64,000 nt of DNA from Piezodorus guildinii (lineage: Eukaryota > Arthropoda > Insecta > Hemiptera > Pentatomidae): positions 165,993,366 through 166,057,365 of the forward strand of contig CM041295.1 in assembly GCA_023052935.1 (NCBI GenBank), written 5' to 3'. Positions 20,159 to 30,244 of the stretch are shown piece after piece. A program made the translations under genes and the position numbers. The stretch's first letter is position 1. Every line of letters begins with the position of its first letter. The notes beneath the pieces were generated by a model that made no database searches, was not told where the DNA came from, and worked only from the letters and a program-made list of their open reading frames with translations.

Positions 20159-22510
20159 TGTTGCCACAAACTCTGGACTGACCATAGGCACTACTCTTTT
20201 CCCAGGGAAGAAGATCCATGAAGCTACCTGGAGATCACCAAATTGCCTTGTGGCCAATCAAATCGATCACCTCTTAATCGACTCCCGCCATAAATCCAGC
20301 TTGATGAATGTTAGATCTATCAGAGGAGCAAACGTGGACACGGATCATTATTTAAGCATAGCTAAAATTAGAGCAAGGATATCCATTACCAGATGTTCTT
20401 AAAATCAATCTGCAAGAAAATATAACGTCGATAAGCTGAAAGAGCCGGAAGTCTGTGCTGCGTATCAGAACAGCTTTAAAGAATAATTTTGTAAAAGGAT
20501 GCGTTCATCTGTTTGAAAGCATTGAAGAACAACAGAAAATATTCTGTGAAGCTCTGAATGCAGCGGCCGAGAAAACCTTAGATTATAAAGAGAGGCCTAC
20601 TCGCTAACCATGGTTTGATACAGAATGTCTTCATGCAACAGCTTGTAAGAATGAAGCCTACATGAATATGTTGCAGCGCCACACAAGAAGGTCAGCTCAG
20701 ATATATGGTGAGAGGAGAAGAGAGGAAAAACAAATTCATAGAAAAAAGAAGAGAGACTGGGAAAATAAAAAGTTTGGAGAGATTGAAAATTTTGAAAAAG
20801 CTAACGAATCCAGACTATTCTTCCAGAGAGTTGATAATGGAAGAAAAACATTCTAACCAAAAATAACCCCTTGCAGAGATGAAAATGGAACACTTCTTGT
20901 TCATAAGGATCAAGTTCTGCAAAGGTGGTTGAAACACTTTAGGCAGCTCCTTACTAAGGAACAAGATCAACATCCAGACACGTCCGTCATATCGCATAGA
21001 AGAGAGCCATCTGACCGAGATGAAGTTAAAGACGCCATTGGTTAGCTCAAAAATAACAAAGCTTGTGTCATCGATGGCTTCCAGGCAGAGCTACTGAAGC
21101 ATGGAGGGGAGGAGTTGGAAAAAGTGCTGTTCGAGCTCATATTGGATATCTGGATGGAAGAAAGGATGCCGCAGGAATTGGACCATGGTGTAATATGACT
21201 CCTGCACAAGAAGGGGGACCAAAATCAATGCACTAATTATAAGGGAATTGTGTTGCTCTCTTGTGCTTATAAAGTGCTATCTAATGTCCTCTTTGAGGAA
21301 CTAGTCCTATTTGCTGAGAGAGAACTTGGAAATTATCAATCAGGTTTTAGAAGAGACCGCTTAACCACCGACCAGATCTTTACATTACGGATGATCCTGG
21401 AAAAAGGTATGGAATACAAGCTGACCACTCACCATCTCTTCGTCGACTTCAAGCATGCATATGATAGCATTGGTCGAGAAGAACTATACAAGGCCCTAGA
21501 AGAGCTTAAAGTCTCAGGAAAACTTATAAGACTTGTAAAGATCACATTGGAAAACTCAAAATGTGTTGTCCGTGTGGGGTCAAATCTTTCTGAGGCATTT
21601 AGAACCAGTAGCGGAGTAAGAAAAGGAGACGTCCTTGCTTGTCTTCTATTCAATTTAGCATTAGAGGTAGCTGTGCGAAAATCAAAAATTCAGAAAACGG
21701 GTAACATCTTTAACAGGACTGTACAGCTATTGGGTTATGCCGATGACATTAACATCGTGGTGACTTCAAAAAAGGCATTGAAGGAGGCATTCATGGCTTT
21801 TGAAACAGCTGCCGCAGAATTTGGTCCCGCAGACAATGAGCATAAAACTAAATATATGCGAGTAGGGGGTGGTGGTGGAGACCATATTGCATTCCTGAAC
21901 ATTGACCACAGAGTGGAGACTTTTCTGTACCTAGGATCCGAAGTTAATTCCAGGAACGATGTATCTCAGGATATCAGCAGGCGAATCAATGGTGCGAATA
22001 AATGCTTCCTCAGCCTATTCAAGTATTTTAGGAGCAAAAATCTTTCCTCCAGCACAAAAATTAATCTTTACAAAATCCTGGTACGTCCTGTGCTGACCTA
22101 TGGATCAGAGGCGTGGGCAACTACTAAGGCGGACGAGAACAGGCTATTAATTTTCGAAAGACAGGTGCTCAGGACAATATTCAGAGCAGTAAAAGAAGGA
22201 GAAGTCTGGAGGAAAAGAAAAAACAGGGAGCTCTACAACATCTTTAAGAATGAGACATCGTGAAAGTCTTAAAGCTAGGACGACTCCGATGGGCCGGCCA
22301 TGTGGCTCGAATGACTGACTCTGTGATCCCAAAGAAGATAATGGCAGAAGAGGTGCACCGAGCAAGGAGATTAGGGCGACCCAAAACACGATGGCTGGAT
22401 GGTGTAGAGGCCTATGCAAGTAGCTTGTTCAAGATCAGGAACTGGATTGCAACAGCACAAGACAGAGCCGCCTGGCAGAGGCGCCTCTGTGAAGTTGGCC
22501 CCTCATAGTC
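20139..22510 (+). pseudogene. RTE-like retrotransposon, endonuclease C-terminus and reverse transcriptase
   Basis: Plus-strand, 5'-truncated element. 20139-20402 is the end of an APE endonuclease: KKIHEATWRSPNCLVANQID, then GANVDTDHYLSIAKIRA with the terminal DH. The reverse transcriptase runs from about 21000: NQCTNYKGIVLLSCAYKVLS, QSGFRRDRLTTDQIFTLR, motif A LFVDFKHAYDSIGRE, motif B SSGVRKGDVLACLLFN and motif C QLLGYADDINIVVTSKKA. The C-terminus (22260-22508) has LRWAGHVARM and RPKTRWLDG. The frame breaks at 20403, near 20610, near 21200 and at 22263, so it is dead, though the 337-codon palm segment at 21250-22263 is intact. The endonuclease resembles the RTE/BovB type from which CFDP2-like genes derive. 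Confidence 0.75.
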
Positions 22511-22559
22511 GAAAAAATTAATTTTTAACCTGATTAATAACTTTTGAGTTGTTTTGCGT

Positions 22560-22758
22560 TTCCAATCACCTTGGGATGGTCATTGACGGTCAATTTGAAA
22601 TGAAATGAAAAATAATTTTTATTCTGGAGAGCTAGTTTCCTAATAATAGTTTAAATGGAAAATTTAAGATTTATCTCCTGGCTGTAAAATATTTTATAAT
22701 ATTATATACATCATTTAATGAATAGTACATTGTAGTTTATATTATGAATTTGAACATT
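22560..22758 (+). repeat. Inverted repeat arm right of the RTE-like element
   Basis: Partner of 19962-20158. Its outer 60 bases (22540-22600, TTTGCGTTTCCAATCACCTT and onward) also recur inverted at 23148-23205, so this arm may be one half of a small inverted-repeat DNA element. Confidence 0.7.
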
Positions 22759-23147
22759 ACATATATACATATTCGGCGCAATAACCCGTTATTGAGTCTA
22801 GGCCTCCCTGAGCAGCCTTCGTCACGTCTGTAAAGTTGGCCCACCATAGTCGTAAAAATGAATTTTTTTCTTAGAGTCCTGGTAGCCCCCCAAAGAGTTC
22901 TAGAGTTCTCGACCATTTTTAGAAATAATTCTGTAGTTTAAGCTACTCAAAATGATGACCCAAGTAGCGGGGGGGTCTAACTTCACACGTGTTGCAACTT
23001 GGCGGTCTTATAATTTCCTTCCTATTAAGTTTACAAAAAAAAAAATCAAATATAAAAATGTTAGAACTCTTAGGGGGACAAACAGAACTCCGACTAAAAA
23101 AAACGATTTCCGAAAAGAGTTTTGAAAAATTTTTTAAAATAAAATAA

Positions 23148-23205
23148 ATTTAATGACCGTCAATGACCCAAGGTGATTGGAAACGCAACACAACTCAAAA
23201 GTTGG
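23148..23205 (-). repeat. Third copy of the terminal inverted motif
   Basis: Reverse complement reads TTGAGTTGTGTTGCGTTTCC and continues as at 22545-22600. Together with that copy it could bound a 0.67-kb MITE-like element (22540-23205). The interior at about 22790-22860 also resembles the 3' end of the RTE-like element (TTGGCCCACCATAGTCG). Confidence 0.6.
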
Positions 23206-23398
23206 GTTATTCGCTAATTAAATAATTGCCAAAAAATTCAGCATTATGAAGATAATGTTTGGAGTACACCTTTTCATCTGACATAAGACTTATATTCACA
23301 TTTAATGTGAAATGTGAAAATATTTCATGAGAATTATTTAAATAATTTTGTCCATTAAACTTATTATAAATCAAAAAGAAAAATCTTAGATTTATTAC

Positions 23399-23529
23399 TT
23401 TGTATGTTCTAAACTGAATATTTTGTTTGGACAGCAATTTAATTAAAAGTTTTGCGTAAGTGCTTTTAAATCGGAGTTCTTGCAGTGTGTATTCAATGAA
23501 GTCAACAGGGGACCTTAATATCCTTAGTC
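23399..23529 (-). CDS. Dynein heavy chain-like gene, exon d (stalk start)
   Basis: On the minus strand a long T-tract and CAG acceptor precede 131 coding bases, ended by a GT donor (GTAATA). The exon needs one base from the previous exon: the G left by the exon at 44037-44160 completes a glycine codon, giving the junction YDTG-LRILRSP. Dynein heavy chains have a conserved Y-x-x-GL-x-x-L at the start of stalk helix CC1, followed by a heptad pattern with QEL; here one reads IEYTLQELRF. The remainder (AKLLIKLLSKQN) is helical. The exon ends in phase 0. Support is the combination of splice sites, phase and motif; the family call is less certain for this exon alone. Confidence 0.6.
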
Positions 23530-25149
23530 CTGAAAAAAAAACAAAAAAAAAAAACATGAATCAATTAAAATTACAATAGACAATCCATGTTAATCTTATA
23601 TTGATATGCATTTTTTGCATCAAGTGATTTAACAGGCCATTCTCAGCAGATATCATTATTTTTATCAAAAATTTAAAATAAGTTAAATAAAAGACAGATG
23701 AAAATGTTTTTGAAAATTAGGCATTCTTGCCTTGAAAGAGTATGTTAAGAATTGAAATAGACTTTTAAGTATACACATGGTGTTGAGGCCTAAGTGGCTA
23801 GACTTCAGGAATGGATTTAGGATATCAAAGCAAGAAAAAAAGTCCCATGGACATGTGTCTGGAAATGGACAGTTAAGAAGCTAGAGTCCAAAACCCATGT
23901 TTTGATGGCATTATCAGCTTAAAGCTCCTCAGGAACTGATTTTATAAAAACCCATAGAATAAAAGGTGTAGGTCATTAAATGTTTGTAAGAAGTGGTCCC
24001 AAGCAATTGAATCTAGTATCCTTATGCCCGTAGATAACTAAGTTAAGGATTTATGAGAGTTGCTTGACTGTTAAAAACACTAATATGCGCTGCCAGTACA
24101 CAACCAAGTCAAGTCTTCTGAAAATGTGTTATAAGCTGATAATGTCTGAAAAATATGAATTTTCAACACTAGATTCTTAACTGTATGTTTTAAGGTCCTT
24201 GATTCAATGCTGAAGTCTGTCCACTTAACCCTAAAACACCTTGTATTTAGATTCTGTATACTTCAGTAAAATAAATAATTTTTTTAAAATTGATGTTGAC
24301 AATAAGATGCAGTATTTTCAACACCGCGACCAGCCTTTGTTTATTATTAACATAGATAAGAGATTTAAGTGACACTCAGATGAGATGTTAGAGAGTCACT
24401 CAAGAGTGTAGACAAGTTAAGGAGGTTAGTTGCAGTTGTTAACCAGTAAGAAGTCGCTGGACAGTTTGTGAAAGAGATGAATTAGTAGTCCTATTTATAG
24501 CATTCAAAGGATGTTGCCTGAAGAAGAGAAAGAGCTGCATGGTTTCATAAGCACAAATTGTATTTCTTTTCATCCATGTTTTTTCCAATAATATAAATTA
24601 TTTAGGTTTCCTGAAATACTATTTCTTCTTTTATTTATAGCCCTCGACAATTAATCAAATCAACAAGAAGATTCAGTGGTTCAATTTAAATGTCCGGCTA
24701 AGAGGCTGCAAGCAATAGTAACTCATTCGAATTAAAACCTAAATGATATTAAAACTCATTTAACTATACATTGATTGAGTACATTGTAATACTTAGAGTA
24801 GTTTGATTAAAATTTTAAAGCCATTCTTTAGAAAGTGGTAAATATGAGTAAAATTACAGAGCTAATTGATTTATTTCAGAACAAAACAAAACATTGCTGC
24901 CCAAATATAATGGAAAATATATTTTTACTTAAATCAACATACAAGAAGTTCAACAATTTATTATGCATTTTACACCTTTTTACAATTTTCTCAAAAATTA
25001 CTCAAACGATTTTAATTAAAATTGTGATATCCATGCATAATTTTATTTATTTATTATTTACAATTGTTTTGACCTGTAAAATTGGTATTTGCCATTTGCA
25101 AAAAAAAAATAAAAATAAAATAAATAAATAAACTGTTTGCAATAAACAA
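23530..25149. other. Intronic sequence, no element recognised
   Basis: AT-rich, without a supported coding region. A plus-strand acceptor-like site near 24641 is followed by a short open stretch, listed among the rejected items. Ends in an A-rich run at about 25099-25130. Confidence 0.4.
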
Positions 25150-25720
25150 ATACGTTAGCTTCCGAATAAAAGTTAAAATAGGTACATTCTGGAAATAAAC
25201 TGTTGGACATTCATCATATTTGAGCATGGAAACAACAAATAAACTCTTAGTTTGGTTCGTTTTTACTTTCCATCTTTTAGCGCAACTAGATAAATCGTCA
25301 AGGTGGTCTTGCAAAATAAATGATGCCAGAACTGATTTTTGGTGGGATGCCAACAGAGTTGTGTCGTTTGCAAAAGTGGCTTGTAAAGTGAGGTTATTCT
25401 CAGGTATGTCTGACTAGTAGATATTAAATAGTAACAGCTCCTCCAGTAGTAAACGGCTGTAAATAGCAAACACTGCCCAGTACACTGCCTTTTGGGACTC
25501 CTGCATGAACACTATTCTAAATATTCCTGTCTCCAGCGGGTCCAAAAAGACTGTATCATCTGATCCAGTAGTTGGAACCTTGATATACAATTTTCAGGCA
25601 AAGCATGTACATCTCGAGCCTGAAGCGGTTTTAAGAGGGCAGGATTGAGAAATGAGCTGGCGTAAGGGCATTTAACTTGGAAGGATCCGCACTCAACGGA
25701 CATAAGGGATGTGAATTCAA
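25150..25720 (-). pseudogene. Jockey-clade reverse transcriptase fragment
   Basis: Minus-strand decayed palm region. Readable pieces: LQDHLDDLSSCAKRWKVKTN, then KSLFVVSMLKYDECPTVYFQ, which line up with the segment after motif C in Jockey A (HLFLIEHWCNNWRVKVN and CPPVYFNS). The upstream part (25263-25469) is out of frame. 5'- and 3'-truncated. Confidence 0.6.
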
Positions 25721-26099
25721 CAACACCTCTATTTGAATCAGAACTGTATTAAGTTCCTCAGAGGTCCGTGTTTATTATTTATTTGTTCACTCTACCTTTC
25801 GTAATATGCAACATGGGTTATGGCAACGTTAACTCACAGATGAAGCAAGTTGACGTTGCCAATAAACGTCTTCAAAGTATGTCTTCATCTGGTTCAAGTG
25901 TTCATTTTGTGAAGCACCTTCTCTGCCTCGTATTTCTATGGCTGGTCTTCTACTCATATTGAAATGGGCTGGGCCAACAGCTGTTTTCCACATGTATACA
26001 AAATCTTTTTAGTACAGGGAGTTCGTATATGTCACCAGCTGAGGAAAATCGCTCTCTGAGAGGACTTAGAATCCGGTTTTTCTCATCAGTGTAAGCCGT
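25721..26099. other. Unassigned segment
   Basis: GC-richer than average with short open stretches on both strands, but no recognised domain. It borders the 3' end of the minus-strand BEL/Pao remnant. Confidence 0.35.
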
Positions 26100-26555
26100 T
26101 AGTGTTCAAAGGCGGTGCAAGTTGATATACTCAGCAGACTCAAGGACGCCACAGGTAGGACATAGGGAATCGATGTCTATCCCAAAGCCTCTTGCAGGAC
26201 TAGATCATCCATGTACTCAGCACCTGTCTGGAGAAGCACGGATCCAGCAAAGAACTATTTCTGAGTCGGTGAAATATATTGTAGGATCGACGGGAATACG
26301 TAGAGACCAACTGTAGGTTCATGACCAACTCGCTTGATCTTAGCATATAACACAACTGCATAACCCCTTCTTTCTAAAGCTTCTTTATGAAAATCTTTGC
26401 ATAAAGCGTAACTGGAGCTACCAGTCCCATTGGATCAAAAATCTGGGTGACAGTGGACAAAATTTTCCGCTTTGTGCCTTTCTTAACACTAGAAAGACGG
26501 GAGCTATATTGCCTCAAAGAATTCAAAATGACTGCATTGTGAAAAAATAACTAAT
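26100..26555 (-). pseudogene. BEL/Pao pol: connection and RNase H part
   Basis: Minus-strand peptides KRKILSTVTQIFDPMGLVAP (the conserved IFDPLG-type motif after the reverse transcriptase) and, further on, YFTDSEIVLCWIRASP, which matches the RNase H TDS-x-x-V-L-x-W-I motif. Two or more frameshifts lie between. Confidence 0.7.
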
Positions 26556-27271
26556 GCGCAAAGAAATTTGTTTAACAGTAATTTTTAATATATTTTATAA
26601 CACTTACAGTCATATAACAAGTTATTAATAAGTATTAACAATTAAAAAAAAATGGATTTAAGGAAATTCAAAAGCAGTCAAAATGACTTGCTTAATCAAT
26701 CTAGTGTTAAATTCATTATCTATTTGGAATTGCAAAAAAACGTTCATTGGAACCCATGGGAAACTCAGGGAAGAACTGACAAAAGATTTTTCTCTGAAAG
26801 TTCTGCATTCATTTCTCTCGGTTCTTCATTGCACTTGAGGAAGGAAATTTGATTAGGTTAAAGGTAGATATTAGGGCTGATATATTTCTTCGAAATTCTT
26901 AATTGTTTATTCTATCATCATTTCAACGTTTGGGATCTCACTCCCATCATCAGGACTCTACAAGTAAAAATCAACAATTCCAAATTAAATAAAAAGTAAC
27001 TATAGAACTAAAGTGAATTATTAAAACATAAAAAAAAAAAATATTATAAGCTAGGTGCTAGGTGTCCTTTTTAACAACATTTAAAATTATTGCACACAAA
27101 TTTTAAAATTAAAAAGAGGTATTTAAAAAAACAAAACAATTAACAATGTTACATAGTTATAAGTTACGATAATAAATATTTTAAAATTATCTGGTTTTAA
27201 ATTTCTGAAATTCGTCTGTTTATCCAAACTTTGTCACTGATATAAAAAAATTAAAATAACAAATCAATAAA
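26556..27271. other. Insertion block in the BEL/Pao pol, left part
   Basis: AT-rich sequence absent from the expected pol reading. It holds the degenerate hammerhead-like motif at 26921-26956. No ORF is supported. Confidence 0.4.
26921..26956 (-). ncRNA. Degenerate hammerhead-like motif
   Basis: Minus strand CTGATGA, T, stem GGGA/TCCC around GTGAGA, then AAACGTT. It has the same layout as the motifs at 8465 and 12742-13034 but with a different stem; the G that should open GAAAC is missing, so it is predicted inactive. Confidence 0.4.
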
Positions 27272-27552
27272 GGGATCACTTGTAGCTGGGTGGCCAGCGT
27301 AACAGCCTCCCATGCTAAAGGTCACGGGTTCATACCCGCAGGTGGTTCTAGGATTTTTTAATGGGAGTAAAAATCCTTAGTTACGCCGTCCTTTGGAGGG
27401 GACGTTAAAAGGTGGTCCCGAGCCTGTGCGATATCAGGTACTCGTTGAAGATCCCTATCTTAATAAAACCTGGATAGGCAAAATTTAGGACTCCCACTGC
27501 AGCATCGTCCGATTAGCCATAGTAGCATAAAGGAACGTTAAATAAATAAACA
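27272..27552 (+). repeat. tRNA-derived SINE with exact target duplication
   Basis: A 281-bp unit flanked by AACAAATCAATAAA at 27258-27271 and 27553-27566, an exact 14-bp direct repeat. The head has TGGCCAGCGTAACAGCC (A-box region) and GGTTCATACCC (B box, one mismatch). The body contains GGGGACGTTAAAAGGTGGTC and the 3' end is an (AAAT/AAAC) repeat rather than pure poly(A). The tail type suggests mobilisation by an RTE- or CR1-like partner, which is inference. Confidence 0.8.
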
Positions 27553-27659
27553 AACAAATCAATAAAAATAGTCAGTAAGTGATATCTCAGCTGGGCATTG
27601 CTTAGATCTTTGTCCTCAGCTGGATTAAGGATATGACCAATTTAAAATTATGTATGGTT

Positions 27660-28053
27660 CTGTTGTTAATTATTAGTGTTAAAATTCTAAATTATGTGGA
27701 TTACGTTAGAAATCCACTTAGTTAATTCGAAACCTGACTTGACTGATTCGATTAATTGACTTCTATATAAAGCTTCCTGTACTGAAGGGAGTGAGGTGAC
27801 CAAGTAATCCATATACACATGACGGGGTATCAAATTTTTGACTTCCGGAAAACTTCCTTTTTCGTCCTCGACAAGCTGGTGTACCTTACGCAGAGCTAAA
27901 AAGGGAAGGATGACATCCCGAAAACCTATCAGGTGAAAATATCCATAGAAATTTCTGGAATTTCCTATGTTTAGGAGTTAACCAAATCTGTCTATAGATC
28001 TGATTGATATCAATAGAATTATGTAACTTCAAAAATTCTAAAATGTATTCATT
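27660..28053 (-). pseudogene. BEL/Pao reverse transcriptase fragment
   Basis: Minus-strand peptides DINQIYRQIWLTPKHRKFQK and LWIFSPDRF match the BEL palm (ADI-x-K-M-Y-R-Q-I). After a frameshift, the catalytic box reads VYMDYLV: the second aspartate of Y-x-D-D is replaced by Tyr. It continues EALYRSQLIESVKSGFELTK. The substitution and frameshifts mean the enzyme is dead. Confidence 0.75.
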
Positions 28054-28320
28054 TTTTATTTTTTTGTATTTATTGAGATATATTACAATTTGTTTCAAAA
28101 TGAACAATAATAATAGTGATATGAGACCACATTCACACAATATATACAGAAAATAATAATAATAGTCAAATTACATAAAAAAGAAAATAAATAAATTCAT
28201 ATATATACAATAAAATAATAATAAATAAAAAAACAAAACAAGAACCTATAATTGAGATAAATAAAAATTTGGCAAATAAATAAACAAAATGTATTAATAA
28301 CTACATAATATAGATTTGTA
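28054..28320 (-). mobile_element. 5'-truncated Jockey A-related 3' end
   Basis: Minus-strand tail only: T-run at about 28053-28066, then TTGAGATATATTACAATTTG and ATTCACACAATATATACAGA, which resemble the 3' untranslated region of Jockey A at 2113-2250. No ORF2 sequence is retained. Confidence 0.6.
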
Positions 28321-28458
28321 ACTTCGGCCCCTACAAATAACGTCTTAGCTCTGATGCGAGAGTGGAAGGACGTATTAGTGCTACTGCTCTGAGTCCTACT
28401 GTTTTTGTTGTGAAGTTAAGTATTAACTATTTGTCACTCAATATATTACAATATAAAA

Positions 28459-29350
28459 ATGCCGTGCGCTATTTCTTTAAAAAACATTTCACAAAAAGCT
28501 TTTTCTATTGAACGTAAAGAGTGTTCAAAAAATTATCATATCAATCGTGCTAAATTAGCTAGAGAAGAATATGAAATTTTGCTCTCAGAGGATAAGGCCT
28601 GGAGGTGTGACCCCTGCACTACGTCTCGTAGGACTAGTCAGAGGTTAGAGGAGCAGGCTAAAGAGTGAGGTCTCAATGTTTATGACCTAAAGAGTGCTAT
28701 AGATGAGCTTAAGGAACAGAAAGTGACCTTAATAAAAGATTTAAATAGAATAAGTGATCTAAGAAACTCTGAAATAGAGGATTTGAAAAGTATTATAAAT
28801 GTAAAAAATCGATAAATTGTTATTTACTGTTGAGAAATTAAGTAATGAGAATATTACATTCAAAACTGAAATAAATATTTTGAAAGCCCGTTTAGAAGAT
28901 GTTGAACAATATTTGCGCTCTAAGGACGTTGAAATAGACGGAATGCCTGAGGAAATAGGAGAAGATGTATATAAAATAGTGTGTCACATTGGAAAAGGAC
29001 TCGGGCTTAGTGTAGATGAAAAAATGGTTGATGTATGTTATTGATAAAAGCGGCACCCGGGGCGAGATGGACCTAGAGGAATTATGTTAATTTTGTAAGG
29101 CGGGCTGACAAAGAAAAGTTTCTGAAAGCACGTAAAGTAAAGAGAGACTTTTCGACTCGGCACATGGATAGGGCTGAACGCCTGAAAAATTAAGATGGTA
29201 TATAGTACATTACTATTTACTTATAATTTCAATTATTATTATTATTTCAATCATTGTATTGTAATGTATTTTTTTTTTGTATGATTTACCTCCTGTAATT
29301 GGGCCTAGGCCTGTTGGTGGATGATGCAAAATAAAATAAAATAAAATATC
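28459..29350 (+). pseudogene. Non-LTR ORF1 with PHD-like finger and FP-like domain, plus 3' tail
   Basis: Plus-strand ORF1-type remnant. 28459-28668 has a Cys/His pattern ending WRCDPC (PHD-like). A coiled-coil segment follows at about 28680-28900, then ARLEDVEQYLRSKDVEIDGM at 28880-28945 and, after frameshifts, PRGIMLILY and KVKRDF, the FP/L1-like core seen in ORF1 of CR1-like and related elements. At 29320-29350 an (AAAAT)n repeat ends the unit, typical of a retrotransposon 3' end. It lies inside the BEL pol, which resumes at 29340-29360 with KSLNDIL. Confidence 0.55.
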
Positions 29351-29993
29351 GTTCAATGATTTTCCGGAAGTTGTTTTTTTAACCTGCATTGAAATCAATT
29401 CTCAATGGAGTAGTGAAACTTTTAGGTTTGAAAATTCCGTGGTGTTCAATAAGATATGTTTTTAAGAATTTAAATATACATTAAAAACTAATGATGCATG
29501 ACCCTGCTTTAAATAATCTAAAATACCATCGTTATACGTTTTCCTAAATTCTCGGGAACAGCTTAAGCGTTTTGGCAACTTCAAGGGATGACCGTAAACG
29601 AGAAGGTTCTTCATGGAAAGGTAAATGCGCAATGTACCTACCATAGTTAAGCCTCTTTTGAGTCGAGAAAAATATCTCCTCACACTTAGCATATAGAGGA
29701 CTTAGGATAAGTGTTGAAGGAGAAAGAACTTCCTCTACTTCACAAAAGAATTTTAATAAATTTTTTATCGGTGTCTTAACAGTACAACGGAGTGATAACT
29801 TGGGTTCTACACTCTGAACGATTGGCGCTTTTCCCATCAATACAAAACCAAACATACTTTGTATTGCTGTCAGTTGATCAGAGGAACCCCGAACTTGACG
29901 CTCTCCTAGAAAATATGGACAAAGCTCCGAACCAATAATTCCATCAATGGCTCTAGGAGTGTTAAAATTTAGATCTGCCAGCTCTAAATTTTT
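29340..29993 (-). pseudogene. BEL/Pao pol, region before the reverse transcriptase palm
   Basis: Minus-strand peptides ELADLNFNTPRAIDGIIGSE, GRYIAHLPFHEEP and, further on, EHHGIFKPKSFTTPLRIDFN followed out of frame by KSLNDIL. These are the conserved BEL landmarks (L-A-D-x-N-F, DxLIGxD, GRY-x-V-x-L-P, HHGVF, R-V-V-F-D-A-S, S-L-N-D-x-L) in the correct order. Jockey A copy 2 inserted at its 5' end; the same reading resumes at 34312. Confidence 0.8.
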
Positions 29994-30244
29994 TTTTTTT
30001 TTTTCAACAACAATTTTCATTGAGTAAAATTACAATCTGTCCCAATTTAGACATCAATAGTAGTGCTGAAAGATATTATACATACTACATTCATACAATA
30101 TTACAATAAAATATATACACAATAATGAATCAATCCAATAAAGTCAAGAATTCACTTATACCAATATACACATACACACACTCATACATACATCACATTG
30201 AGAACTCCAATATATTTACAAAAGGACGCGGGGCCACTGCCGTT

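Noticed and set aside
24642..24720. Plus-strand terminal-exon-like stretch after TTTATTTATAG
   Set aside because: Good acceptor but only about 25 open codons with no recognisable protein and no partner exon.
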